A stretch of DNA of 64,000 nucleotides from Quillaja saponaria (GCA_029379385.1 CM055614.1:19015994-19079993); one strand, 5' to 3'; positions 24,041 through 35,984 are shown, numbered from the stretch's first letter. Notes: generated from the letters alone by a model not told the origin. Numbers and translations: made by a program.

Positions 24041-24046
24041 GGGGAG
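24038..24046 (+). other. Polypurine tract of copia element
   Basis: GAGGGGGAG lies immediately before the 3' LTR. Confidence 0.92.
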
Positions 24047-24251
24047 TGTTAGAGCCTAAATATAGGCAGCTTAATTAGTAGGTCAAATTTCCTTATTTAT
24101 AGTTTCCTTATTTATGTGTAATTTCTATTACGTATTTGGTTGATATTTAGTCTAGGTTCACTATGTTAGGTTAAACACTTTAGCCTATAAATAGAGGCTC
24201 CCTCTTGTATATTTAAAATCATATGAATATACATTCTTCTTATATTCAACA
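24047..24251 (+). repeat. 3' LTR of copia element
   Basis: Starts TGTTAGAGCC and ends TTCAACA. It aligns without gaps to 20295-20499. Confidence 0.93.
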
Positions 24252-25140
24252 AAGCACAAGTTTGAATTTCAAGTAGAAGTTAGAAAAATTGGGTTTGGGG
24301 GGAACAATCAAGTAGACGTTTGTACGGGATTCCAAGAGTACCAATGCTTATGCAGGACAAATAAAATTTGTACCAGCAAAAGAAATAGGATTTGGATAAA
24401 TGGTTAGGATATTAATTAAGCACAATTTTCAATTTCAAACCAAAAGCCTTGAAAAATAGGTTTTAGGGGTGGGGAAGGGAGCAAAATAGTTGAGTAGATA
24501 GGTCCGTTATAGATTTTAAGTGTACCAGAATGACCATGGGGACAATTAAGAGCTATAGGAACAAATGGAATAGAATTTGGAGCAACAACATGCACAAGTT
24601 TCAATTTCAAAACAAAACCTTTGAAAAATAGGGTTTGGGTAGCAAAACAGTCAAGTAGATGTTTATTCAGGATTCTAGGAGTATTGACATAACCGTGGAG
24701 ATGAATAAGACTTGTATAAACAAATGGAATAGATTTTAGATCAATGGTTTGGATTTTATGCACCAATGTTAATTTCAAAGTAAAAGTTTTGAAAAATAGG
24801 GTTTGAAGGACAAAATAGTCAAGTAGATGTCCACTCGGGATTCCGAGAGTACCGACATGTCTATTTGTTGAATGAGATCTGTAAGAATAAATGGAATAGA
24901 ATTTGGAATAACGATCATGATTTTATGCACAAGTTTTGATTTTGAAACAAAAACTTTAAAAAATTTGAGTTTCGGGGAAGGGAGGGAGGAAGGGGGAAAT
25001 GGGGTAAAATAGTTAAGTAGACTTATGTTAGGGATTTTGGGAGTACTAGAACAACCATGGGGATGAATAAGACCTGTAAAAATAGACATAATATAATCAT
25101 ATCTACAATTAGGATTTTGTGAAAACCTTTCAATTTCGAA
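24252..25140. repeat. Tandem array, about 5 units of about 168 bp
   Basis: The anchor GAAAAATAGGGTTTGG and its variants start at 24283, 24451, 24623, 24791 and about 24958, giving periods of about 167-172 bases. Each unit also carries a TCAAGTAGATGT-like stretch, GGGATTCCGAGAGTAC-like words and AATGGAATAGAATTTGG. A partial sixth unit follows to about 25140. The beginning of the first unit is at about 20250-20294, on the far side of the copia insertion (AAATTGGATAAATGGTTAG there, matching 24390-24410). On the minus strand the repeats keep frames of 104 and 120 codons open, which I regard as a by-product of the period rather than a gene. Confidence 0.8.
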
Positions 25141-25267
25141 ACTAAGTTTAAGTTCTCTTAATTTTTAACTTGTATTTATATCAAAGTAAAACTTATAACT
25201 TATTCATTTAAATTATTTCATAACTCGGCCAGCAGGATGACCAGGAAGGACAAGAAATTATAATATT

Positions 25268-25700
25268 CACTACTAAAAATAGCAATTTAGCAAAGGATCT
25301 TATCCATTGTTATTTGGTCGCTATATAGCAACATAATTGTGACTGAAGTTTAGTCCGTCACTAAGTTGGTCAAAATGGCAAGAAATTTTTTGGCATGCTC
25401 TTATTGCGACATATTGACGATGGAATTTCTAGTCACTATTTATGCGACAAAAACTTCTGTCGTAAACAATTAGTTTTTATTTTTTCATTTTGTATTTTAT
25501 TTTGTAACGGATATATTTTGTCTCTACTTTAAACTTTTATTTTGCAACAGATTTGTGACGGAATATTCTGCTACTAAAACACTTTTTTTTGCGATAATGT
25601 GTGCTAATTTTTTTTTATTTGTATTTTATTTTGCAACCAATATATTCCATCGCTAATTTAAAACTTTTGAATATGCGATGAAATATTCTGACCCAAATAC
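25268..25700 (+). repeat. CACTA 5' terminus with subterminal repeats
   Basis: After CACTACTAAAAATAGCA there are repeated variants of GCGACATAT, GCGACAAAA, GCAACAGATTTGTGACGGAA and TGCGATGAAATATTCTG to about 25690. These resemble transposase-binding subterminal repeats of CACTA elements. Confidence 0.8.
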
Positions 25701-26659
25701 TTTTATTTATTTATTTGACAAAGGAGTACATTAGATCTTTAGTATTGTTGGCTGTCGGCAGAAGATTTGTAGGTGCGGTAAAAAGATTAAAAATATGTTT
25801 TTTTCCAATTCATCAGTTGATATTTTTATTAAATTGAGAAATATTATATTGTCCTAAATCTTTCTCCCAAAAAAAGAAGATTATATTGCTTAAACTATTC
25901 ATAGTACTTAGTTTTTATGGTATATAAAAAAAAGCCAGTTTAGTTAACAGAAAAGGAAAAAATTACAATAGGAACATAAAAATTATGCTTTCTTCTAAAT
26001 TTATTATCTTATCTCAGTTTTTCTTTTCTTCACTCAAAAGTTATAGAAAATTTTTGTTTATTGAGTAGGCAAGTCTAAACTTAACATGTGACAAATTTCT
26101 TCATTTTTTAAATTAAGATTACAAATAAATGTCTGAATTTTGAACAAGCAATGTTCAAAGTTTATTTTACAACCTACATTTTGAATATCTCAACTAAAAA
26201 AAAACAAAAAAAGAAGAAGAAAAAGAAGCACATTAGTAGATAAGTCTTTTAATTTTCTTTCATGTTTTCTTTAAAATAATATTGTTTAACTAAACAGGCC
26301 ATTCTTAGATGTATTTGCTTTTATTTCTTTTCAATTTGATAAAATTATTTTTATTAACATGTGTATTTATATATAAAAAAAAGGTAAGTTTAATTCTGTG
26401 ACATTCAATTATTTATTAAATTTCAACAAAAAAATCAAATTACTAATTGAAATCTATAATGATCCATTTATAGAACAATTGCATGTTAATCTCATGAATT
26501 TTTACACATGCTGCTAATGTGCTTCCTTCCTACATTTTATTTCTTTCTAAATCCTTAGTTCCCTTTCTTATGCTATCCTCTTTTTTGCGCTACCCATTCT
26601 TCCCCATCACTTTTTACGTTCCATCCTCCTCTCTGCATTTTGTCCTCTTCAATGTACCA

Positions 26660-26667
26660 TATAAATA
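26660..26667 (+). promoter_or_regulatory. TATA box, probable promoter of CACTA transcription unit
   Basis: TATAAATA lies after a long pyrimidine-rich stretch and before a leader-like region with possible splice donors (GGGTAAGAAG at 26867). The unit reads toward the transposase. The composition resembles a host promoter. Confidence 0.5.
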
Positions 26668-27845
26668 GCCACCCACCCATCGTATTAGCTCTTCTACTTC
26701 AGCCCTCTAGGTTAGGTAGCCCTTCTCCTTATTGATCGAAGAAAAGAGAAGCCACAGGTTTTGGAACTTCTTCCTCTGAATCAAAACAAAAAGCTCAAAT
26801 TTTACTTCTTTCTTTATTTGCGTCCTTCAGCACCTTGTGTTTTCTACTATTCCTTCTTTCCTCGAGGGTAAGAAGCACACTAGCAGCATGTGTTGCTTAA
26901 TTCTACTATTTTTTGTTTTTTTGCACTTGATTGGGTGAATCGTTGACCGGAAGAGAACTTTGATTCTCCAAGCCAGCTAGTGGATAGAATCTGACTATTG
27001 TTCGATAAGCCGTAGCCTCCAAAGGTATTGTACTACTATTCATTCCTATACTTCCTGTGTTGTTCGACAAGCTTAGGAGATCTATTTATGCTTTTGAATT
27101 ATTGGATTGTCTTTTAGAACTTATGGGTTTTAGGTGGAATTGAATTGTTTTAAGTTGTGCTATGAAAAGCCAAAGAATTAAAGGGGTTTAGTTTGAATTA
27201 GATAAAGACAAAATAAGGTTAGTCAATTTGGTCGAATTTTGATGCTATCTATTTAGCAGTCAACCACTTATGATGTTTAAGAATTGAGGACAATGATCAA
27301 TTTTGATCATTTATCTTTTATGGAAAAAGTGTGCTTAGGATGAAGTTGACATGCCCCTACTCTATGTCCCCATCTTTAATCTTATCATGGGATGTACTTT
27401 GATGAGGATTTTGCATATGCAATCTCTTAGAATATGAGCTGCCCAAATGAATTTGAAAGAAATTTTTGTATCTTATTTCATACTTTTTAAATATGTAAAT
27501 GTATCTAATGCCTATTCGAGGCAAATGAGATCAAAGTAGAATTATCCTAGCTTAGATGTGAAATCTTCATCTTTAGTCACTATTTAGGAATTTGATATAC
27601 TTGTGTAATGTTAGTAACTAACTTTTACGATAGGGTATTTGTATTTTGTGTTTTATGGCATCATTTACATTCTCCTATGTGGGGTGCCTCCCTTTTGGGT
27701 AGGTAAGAATTTTAGATTTGTTGGTGAGTAAAGATTTAAACTATCAAGACTTCAAAGATTGTATATGTTAGATAAGGCTACAAGATACACGAGATAGTAT
27801 ATGGAAGATGTTCGTCTTGACCCAAACATAATAACTCATCTGTTA

Positions 27846-30527
27846 GATGCTGAAGCCTAGAAGAAATTTGATGTTTCTCACCCCAAGTTTGCAAGTGAGA
27901 TTTGAAATGTTCTGGGCTTTCTAGTGATGGATTTAACTTGTTTAAAAATTTAAGTGCACCAGTTACTTGTTGGCCCATTTTCATTACTCTATACAATCTC
28001 TTGCCAAGCATGTGCATGAAACAAACATCAATATTCTTGACATTGGTTATTCCCAGTCCTAATTCACCAAAAAAGTACTTAAATGTTTACTTAAGACCTT
28101 TGGTAGATGAGCTAAAAATTCTATGATATGAAAATGTCTTCACTTATGCCAACAAAAAACAAAATTTCTTAATATGGGCTTCACTTTTATGGACAATTAG
28201 TGATTTCTCTGCATATGAGATATTATTTAGGTGGAGTACGTAGGGGAAACTTGCTTGTCCAATTTGCATGAAAAGAAAAAAATCATTTTATCTAAAGAAT
28301 GGCAGTAAATATTCTTGGTTTGATTGTCATTGACAATTCTTGCCAATGGAACATTGATTTCGAAGAAACAAGAATGATTTCAAAAAGAGAATTGTTATGA
28401 AATCACCCCCACTCTCATGATTGAGTGGTGCAGAAGTTAAGCCACGAGTATATAAGCATCGTCAAATCACATTTGGTAGAAAGAATGGCAAGTAGAAACA
28501 TCGTGGGTTTGGTAATGATCATAATGGACGAAGCGTAGTATTTTTTGAGAATTATCATATTGGGAGACTAATTTGATTCGCAATAAGTTGGATGTCATGC
28601 ATATTGGAAAAAATATTTTTGATAATGTGTTCTAGACCCTTATGAATATTAAAGGAAAAACAAAATACAATCTAAAGGCACGTGAGGATTTACAATGGCA
28701 ATGCAAGCGTCCAGAATTAGATCTATACAAGCATGGTGACAAGTTGATGAAACCAAAAACTGCATATGTTTTAATAGATGATCAAATAAAAGAAGTTTAT
28801 GAGTTGTTAAAACAATTGCATTTTCCAGATGATTATGTATCCAATATAGCTCGTTGCGTTAATGTTACCAACAAGAAACTATACATCATGAAAAGTCACG
28901 ATTGTCATGTGTTCTTACAGAGATTATTGCCATTGGCTACCCAAGACTTTTTGCCTAAACCAATATAGGGAGCACTAACAGAATTGAGCCAATTTTTTGT
29001 GGATATATGTTTAACTGAAATGCAAGTTGATTATATGCTCCAACTAGAAGATGTCATCGTTGAAATCTTATGCAAGTTAGTAATGATATACATTCTTGGC
29101 CTTTTTATTCAATGAAGCACTTAACTGTCCCTCTACCATATGAGATTAGAGTTGGATGCCTTGTACAATATCCTTTGGACGTACCCATTCAAGAAATGAA
29201 GTTACATAACTTGATATTTCCAATTACAAAGTCATAAATTTGAATATCTTTTTGATACTAATGTTGATTTTAACTGTTAAGTGCATGCAAGATTTAAAAA
29301 AAAAATTACAATAAGGCATAAATAGAGGGGTCTATTTGTGCAGAATATATGTTAGAAGAGGTGTCAAATTTTTGTTCAATGTATTTTGGACCTCACATTG
29401 GTACAAGATACATAAAACTTTCTCAGAATGATGTTGGAGGTCAAGAGATTCCTTAAACTACTCTATGTCTCTCAATTTTTAAATATCATAGGAGGTATTT
29501 CAATAGGAGTTGGAATAAAAATCTACCAAATATAGATATGGAAGTTGCAAAGACATATGTTTTCCTAAATTATAGTGAGATTGAACCACACATTGAGTAA
29601 GAATTTTTTAATTCACTTCCTTACAACTAACTAGTTAAATATAAATCATTCGTTTATACAAATTAATATCTCTTTTAACAAGAAATTTGATGGCATGTTC
29701 ATCATCATCAATCCTCTTATCATTACTCAACAAATTGAGAAGGAAAGGGAGAAGGGTATGACAATTTAATACATATTTATTACTAAACATTTTATGCTAT
29801 TAATAAGACATAATTAATTATATTCTTTTAACTAATGATTTAATTAAGCTTATGAGAAGCACATTGACAATTCTCTTATACGAGATATAGGTCATGGAAT
29901 TCAAAATTGTGTTAAATGTTACAATGCTTTTATCATCAACGGATATAGGTTTCACACAAAGGATTATAGGAAAAATAAGACAACAATGAATAGTGGTGTT
30001 TGTATTTTAGGCAGTAACTATGGTAATGATACATTAGATTACTATGGGATAATTGAGAAAATTTTAGAATTCACTTACCTCGGTGATAATAACAAGGTGA
30101 TTTTATTTAATGTAAGTAGTTTGACCCGATTAATGGGGTTAGAAATATTAACAAGTATGAAATTGTGGAAATCAATCACAAGTCCAAACTTCAGACATTT
30201 TGAGCCATTTATAATAGTTGAGCAAGCCCAACAAGTATACTACATGAAATATCTAGCTTCGAAAAATAAAGATAAGGTTGATTGGTAGGTTGCATACAAA
30301 ACTAAAATCAAGGTACATACTTCTGACATGTATATGGAGGAAGAAAATTATAATTGCTATTAGAATGATGTAGGAACTACCTATTCGTCATTTAGATTCC
30401 AGTCTGATGAAATTGATGAACTAGTTATCTTGTTTAGCGAAAGCATTGTAGAAGAAGTGAACCTAAACAAAATGTTGATGTGGGAGATGATGATGATGAT
30501 ATAAATGATGAGGAAGATGAGGCATAA
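27846..30527 (+). pseudogene. CACTA TNPD-type transposase (Transposase_21, DUF4218, DUF4216)
   Basis: The Transposase_21 region gives FDVSHPKFASEI, LSSDGFNLFKNLSAPVTCWP, LYNLLPSMCMKQTSIFLTLV and SPNSPKKYLNVYLRPLVDEL (to 28126), then ASLLWTISDFSAYE, LACPICM and KNGSKYSWFDCH. DUF4218 follows from 28642 (GKTKYNLKAREDLQ, NIARCVNVTNKK, KSHDCHVFLQRLLPL) and continues through SNFCSMYFGPH, YVFLNYSEIEPHIE near 29600. DUF4216 is at 29986-30288 (GSNYGNDTLDYYGIIEKILE). A glutamate/aspartate-rich tail ends at a stop at 30527. This protein cuts and joins the element ends. Many stops, frameshifts and lost codons show that it is dead. Confidence 0.85.
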
Positions 30528-30723
30528 TGGCAATTAGAAAGTAATGATACGGATAACATTTAAAAAGGTCTTATGGTAATGTGTATGTAGTTAATATGTC
30601 ATTCAATATAATATTTGTCTTATATTAATAGTTAAATTTCATTGTACGCTATTACAAATATATGTTATTGTGTGTATACTATTTGTATTTTGAAGTATAT
30701 CACCATGGAACTGCAAACATGCA

Positions 30724-32492
30724 GTGCCTACTAAAGAATCAAGGAGTGACATACCAGAATTATTGTCTGAGAAGGAGTCTGTATCACCTATACTTCATTC
30801 ATCATCTAGGAGGGAGTCTATATCACCTATACTTCCTTCATCATCTAGGATGGAGTTTGTATCACCAATGGTTCCTTCACTATCCACCTCGCACACTATT
30901 TCTTTATCACCATTTACTCCGACTGAAAGTCCATTATTAGCCCTTACATGATATTGACATCGTAGATCCACGCCCTATCATCAATATAGTGCTAGGAAGA
31001 TATCTGTAAGTTATATACTTATCTATTATTTATATATTTTAATATATATATATATATATATATATTATCTAAATCTTACATGTGCATGTAGTCGGAGGTT
31101 CCATCCATCGACCGTCACTCATGATATAGATTGTGAAATTATTTTTCATATGCCTGGTTCGATAGCAACCTATAAATATTATCCTCACGATGTTAAGGAT
31201 TCACTATTTGACTCATTTATGGTAAGATTTATGTATAATTAGACTTTTCACATGATTAAATTTTATTTACTAACTATTATATATTGTACTTTTTAGAGGA
31301 GATTTCGTTTTGCATTTGAGTATGATAGGTCTATGACTCACATTGTGTGGGAAAAGATTGCACAAGAATGATTAAATCAACTAATTCATAATGTAAGAAA
31401 TATGGCTAGGGTAAAAAGTAAATCACAAAACCTATTGAATTGGATAGGATCTGGTCCAGTATAAATTCAATCTGAATATTTTAATGAGTTGTGTGAAACA
31501 ACATGTAATACAGAGGAGTGGAAATATAAGTTGGCAGCTGCTATAAAAAATAAAAGTTCAATGCTAGACTTTAGCATTCATGCTAAAGGTTCGCACACAT
31601 TCGTTTGTCATAAGAAGATTATGGTAAATAAATGAATCATTTAATTTACCAACTCATAATTTTTTAATATTATGTATAATTTATGTTCATTTTGTAGGAA
31701 AAAAAAGCTAAAAAATGATTTGTCAAATACAAGGAGTTGTTTGACCGGATGCATAAAAGAAAGATACGAAAGTTTGTTTCTCAACATTCACAGACTGTCA
31801 ACGTAAGTGTTAACATTTAAAATAAATGATTATTTTTTAATATATTAAGTGAAATTTATATAATTTAATTTTTTATTTATTTATAGGAAGGGTATTCTGG
31901 TAGAGTTACTGAAAAATATAGAGAGGAGGGAAGCTCCTTGTTTACTGAATCGGTTATAGATACGGACAAATGGTTGTGTTCTATTGGTCAGCCAAAGAAG
32001 GGTAGAGTTTATGGCTTTGATCATACTCTTGACCCTTGTTATTCACGCTCCTCATCTTTGGCCAGCGTTAGCTCACACCTAGCTAGTTCATCATCTAGTG
32101 CGCCTATCTCAGAAGAATATTTCTTAAGTATCATGCATATTGAGATGGGTACCAAGATCTGCACTGAGCTACATACCGAGATTCAAAAAAAAGATCAAGA
32201 GATATATAGTTATGTTGATAATGCGCTTAAAGGTGTTGTGGATGCAATGAAATAGATGACAACTTCTTTCTCTCGGTCATCTTGGACACGTGGGCATTAG
32301 AAAGGGAAAACAAAAGGAAAATGTGGATGATAACCTATAAGTTTTGTTTCAATTATGAAAAATAAAAACTAATTAAATTATACAAATTTACTTATATAAA
32401 TTTACTTATATAAATTTACTTAGTAGGATAATAATGTTGAAGATGAAGATGATGATGGTAAATCGGATGAGGATCTTGGTGATAATGATTAA
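30724..32492 (+). pseudogene. CACTA TNPA-like protein (Transposase_24 type)
   Basis: A Ser/Pro region with three imperfect copies of a 12-13 residue unit (SVSPILHSSSRRE and variants, 30775-30900) is followed by exon-like blocks separated by GT-AG introns: 31090-31219 (HDVKDSLFDSFM), 31298-31623 (IGSGPV, CNTEEWKYKLAAAIKNKSS, KGSHTFVCHKKIM), 31699-31803 (FVKYKELFDRMHKRK) and 31887-32255 (GRVTEKYREEGSSLFTES, then a C-terminal coiled-coil-like stretch). An acidic tail ends at 32492. This is the second CACTA protein, thought to bind subterminal repeats. Stops remain within several blocks. Confidence 0.75.
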
Positions 32493-32764
32493 GATGTAGT
32501 TTCTTGCTTAGTTTTTGGACAATATTTTATTATCTTTTCAATTTACTTTTATTACATATCTGGATATCTTAAATGTTGAATGTGTTTAAAGTTAATTGAA
32601 TATGTGTTGAAAGTTTGTTAAATATGTATTAAAAGATTGTTGAATTGATGTATTTTTCTTTTGTTAATGGAACATTTTAATTATATTATGAATTTCTTGA
32701 TGTTACATGGTCAAAACAGATGTAAACAATATGAAAAAATGAATTAAAATGTATAAATATATTA

Positions 32765-33104
32765 AAAATTGTTACATTTAGCAATAGATTAGTAATGACT
32801 TTGCGATAGAATATACACATTGCCTTTTCAAATTAGTGTGTTAGCGACATATTTAATTTTGCGACAGTTTTTTGACGGAATTAAAATTTCTTAATTCTAA
32901 AATTTGAGACAAATTAACAACGAATTTTGGACAGAATTAAAAGTTCTCAATCCTAAATTTTACAACAGATTTGTGACAGAATTAAAATTTCTTAACTCTT
33001 AACATTTGCAACAGATTTACGATAGAATTCAAATTTCTCATTCCTGAGTTATACGAAGGATTTTTTACTGAAGCTATAAAATTGTGATACACATTTTTGT
33101 TAGG
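32765..33104 (+). repeat. CACTA 3' terminus with subterminal repeats
   Basis: At least six variants of TTTGCAACAGATTTGTGACA or GCGACAGTTTTTTGACGGAA, most followed by ATTAAAATTTCT, spaced about 55-60 bases. They match the motif at the 5' end. Confidence 0.8.
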
Positions 33105-33371
33105 ATTAATCTCATTATAGGAATTTTCTTATAATTTTCTTGTATTTCTAAGTTATTTGTTTTGTTCTACTAACTGTTAGAGCTTTCTTTATTGCTGAAA
33201 TTTTTATTTAGCTCAAGTCTTCTTGCCATTGTAAGAGCTGGTGAACAGATGCTTTTGTATTATTTACTTGTATGAAAGCTAGAAAAAAAGATACCCAAAG
33301 TATTTTGATGAATTAGATGAGAATTCCTTACACTAAGATAAATAAGGAAGTGTTGAGAATGTGTTGAGTAC

Positions 33372-35480
33372 AAGTAAGTCAACTATACATAAATAAGAAA
33401 ACTATGAATAAGAAAAATTGACCCACTAACTAAGCTATCTATATTTACCCTCTAACACTCTTCCTCAAGCTAGAGCATAAAGATTATATATTTCAAGCTT
33501 GTTGTATAGATATTGGAGCTAGTTACCTGTTAAAGACTTTGTGAATAAGTTTACTAACTAAACTTCAAATTTTGCATATGTGGTCTTGATTGTATTATTC
33601 ATAAGCTTCTTATGAATGAAATAACAGTCAACCTTTATATGTTTTGTTCATTTATGAAAGACTAGATTTGAGGCAATATGTAGTGTAGCTTGATTATCAC
33701 ATACTAGCTCCATAGGCTTTGAGTGCTGAAATCCAAGTTCTTCTAATAAATTTTTTAGCTAATCTAACTCAGCAGTGGTATGAATCATGGCCCTGTATTC
33801 AGATTCAGTATTGGATCTTTCAACAATAGTTTGCTTTTTGCTTTTCCATGAAACAAGATTTTCTCTCAGAAATATACAATATCATGTAGTATATCTTTTG
33901 TCAATTGGAGAGCATGCCCAATCGACATCACTATAACCCTAAATTGGAGTAGAATCATGTTTCTGAACCAATGTGTGACCACAACTATGTCCTCGAACTA
34001 AAGTGTGCCCATGGTTCTTATATAGTAAGCCCTTTTCAGGTGTAGTTTTAAAGTATCTTAGGATATGAATAATAGCATTCCAATGAGGTATTCGAGTCTG
34101 AGAAAGCAATATCTGATCTAGTAACTGTGAGATAGTTACTAATAAGACGTCTATATTGCTCAGGATTTATCAATAGCTCCCTTCATCTTGTAGAGTTTAA
34201 TATTGGGATGCATAGGAGTGTCCATAGGTTTTGAATGCAACATACCTGTATTACTCAAGACATCCAGACAATACTTTCTTTAAGAAAGACAAATCCCTAA
34301 CTGTGATCTCATAACTTTAATGCCCAAAAAGTATTTTAACTATCCTAAGTCTTCAGTTTGAAACTTAGATTGTAGAAATGATTTCAATTGTTGAATCTCA
34401 TGGTTATCATCACATATAATCACAATATCATCTACATATATAATCAAAAGAATTATGTTATTGGATGTATATCTGTATAAAACCGAGTGATCAATAGTAC
34501 ACTTTTGAAGACTTAAACTAAAAACAACTTCCCTGAATCTTTCAAAGCAAGCTTTAGGAGATTGCTTCAAGCCAAATAGAGGCTTTTTTAATCGACACAA
34601 CATACCTAACTCCCCCTAAGCAAAAAAAACCATGTGATTGCTCCATAAAGACTTCTTCATCAAGGTCACCATGTTCGAAAGCATTTTTTATGTTCAACTG
34701 ATAGGGTGGCCAATAAAAAATAGCAGTTAGAAATATGAAGACCCTGACTGAAGTAATTTTAGCTATGGGAGAGAAAGTTTCTAAATAATCCACATCATAG
34801 ACCTAGAGTAGCCTTTTGTAACACGGTATATACCCATTTAAATCCAACCTTAGACTTGCTAGCAGGTAAAAAGACTAGTTTTCAAATACCATTAGTATGT
34901 AAGGAGTCCATTTCATCAACCATGGTCTACCACCACCTAAGATTAGCAAGAGTATCATTGGTGGATAGTAGAACTGAAACAGAAGACAGAGGATAAAAGT
35001 GCATAATAAGGTGTAGATAAATGATGATAACTTAAAAAAAATATGAATAGGATAAGGATTACAAGTTGAACAAGTGGCTCTTCATAGAAAAAATGGTAGA
35101 GTAGGATCTGAGGTAAAGGAAGGTGTTGGTACATAATGTGAGTCATCAGGTACATCAGTAGTGTCAGCTAGAGAATCAGGCCGAGAATGACGATGGTAAA
35201 CCTGGAGAGGGCATTCAGATAAGGTAGAAGACGTAGGTAGTGGTGCAAATGTTCCAGGTTCATATGGTCTAAGATAAGAAACAGGAAGAGCCTCAGAAAT
35301 AAGAGATGACTCCAAAAAAGTCGAGAAAAAGAACGAAAATTCCTCAAAAAATGTGACATCAGTGGAGGTAAAGTAACCAAATTGAGCCTATTTGGGAACA
35401 AATTAAGAAAACACAAAAACAAGGAAACTCCTTTTGAACAATTGCTCTTGTTTTTTTCGTTCTTTCTTTCCTTTGGTCTT
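33372..35480 (-). mobile_element. Truncated copia element, same family as 20295-24251, opposite strand
   Basis: On the minus strand the piece starts in the integrase C-terminus (DVTFFEEF, SEALPVSYLRPYE near 35380-35270) and runs through RT (TFSPIAKITSVRVF, QLNIKNAFEHGDLDEEVFME, CRLKKPLFGLKQSPKACFERF, IYVDDIVI at about 34420) and RNase H. It ends with a purine tract and an LTR start TGTTAGAGGGTAAATATAG at 33457. The LTR breaks off after about 85 bases. Protein segments are very similar to the intact-structure copy upstream. The 5' LTR, gag, protease and integrase core are missing. Stops and frameshifts are common. Confidence 0.85.
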
Positions 35481-35922
35481 TCGTCCTTTAACAATTTTCT
35501 AGTTTCTATTAGATAAAGGATAAATTTCTTAAGTTCGAATATGAGATTAAGGAGAATTGGTTTTTAACACGTTACCATTCTACTTAACTAATAGGTCGCA
35601 ATGGTTTCCATTAATGCTTTTGTAGAATCATGGTCATTCATATAGTAAAGCATATAAAAGAGTTACATACACATGAATGTTAGTCAAGCATATTTACAGC
35701 TCAAGCACCAAATAATTATAATTAAAGTTTGTATTTAGTGTACATGTCATACTCTACTCTTTTGCATTGCATTGGATATTGTATACTAGCATGCAATTAT
35801 ATAGTTACTCTATGAAGCTAAAATAGATTTATGTTTCCGAATGATATATATCTACTACTTATGATAAATCATGAAAAGCTAATTATTTTCATAGGTATCA
35901 TCATATCACAAAATGAACTTAG
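35481..35922. other. AT-rich stretch upstream of the K-box exon
   Basis: No open frame or repeat is recognised. It reads like intron DNA leading into the AG acceptor at 35921-35922. Confidence 0.5.
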
Positions 35923-35984
35923 TACTACCAACAAGAGTCAGAGAAGTTGAGGCAGCAAATACAAATGCTACAAAATTCTAACAA
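35923..35984 (+). pseudogene. Isolated K-box exon of an AGL11/SEEDSTICK-type MADS-box gene
   Basis: A 62-bp block with an AG acceptor before it and a GTAATT donor after it encodes YYQQESEKLRQQIQMLQNSN. This is the first K-box helix exon of AGAMOUS-clade genes, closest in memory to the ovule-identity gene AGL11/SEEDSTICK (QESAKLRQQIQMLQNSN). The length of exactly 62 bp and the phase match that exon in the family. No MADS-domain exon, no I-region exon and no later K-box exon could be found anywhere in the window. It may be an orphan duplicated exon, or part of a gene whose other exons lie outside because introns grew by insertions. The splice sites and the protein look intact. Confidence 0.72.

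Larger units (their letters stand above)
20295..24251 (+). mobile_element. Ty1/copia retrotransposon, full-length structure, coding capacity lost
   Basis: Two 205-bp LTRs (20295-20499, 24047-24251), a perfect AAGCA target duplication, a tRNA-iMet-type primer site and a purine tract define it exactly. The LTRs differ at about eight positions by eye (about 4 per cent). Protease, integrase, RT and RNase H follow in the copia order, but stops and frameshifts disrupt them and most of gag is missing. At 3957 bp it is short for an autonomous copia element. It landed within the tandem-repeat array that resumes at 24252. Confidence 0.95.
25268..33104 (+). mobile_element. CACTA (En/Spm-like) DNA transposon
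   Basis: It begins CACTACTAAAAATAGC and ends ATTTTTGTTAGG, the latter a damaged inverted CACTA terminus (CCTAACAAAAAT on the minus strand). A 3-bp duplication ATT flanks it (25265-25267, 33105-33107). Both ends carry clusters of a subterminal motif around TTTGCGACGGAAT / GCAACAGATTTGTGAC. Between them, both on the plus strand, are a TNPD-type transposase and a TNPA-like protein, the standard CACTA layout. Both genes are broken. Confidence 0.88.

Noticed and set aside
24416..25089. Two minus-strand open frames of 120 and 104 codons
   Set aside because: They are the translation of the 168-bp tandem repeat; the period, not selection, keeps them open. No start context or known motif.
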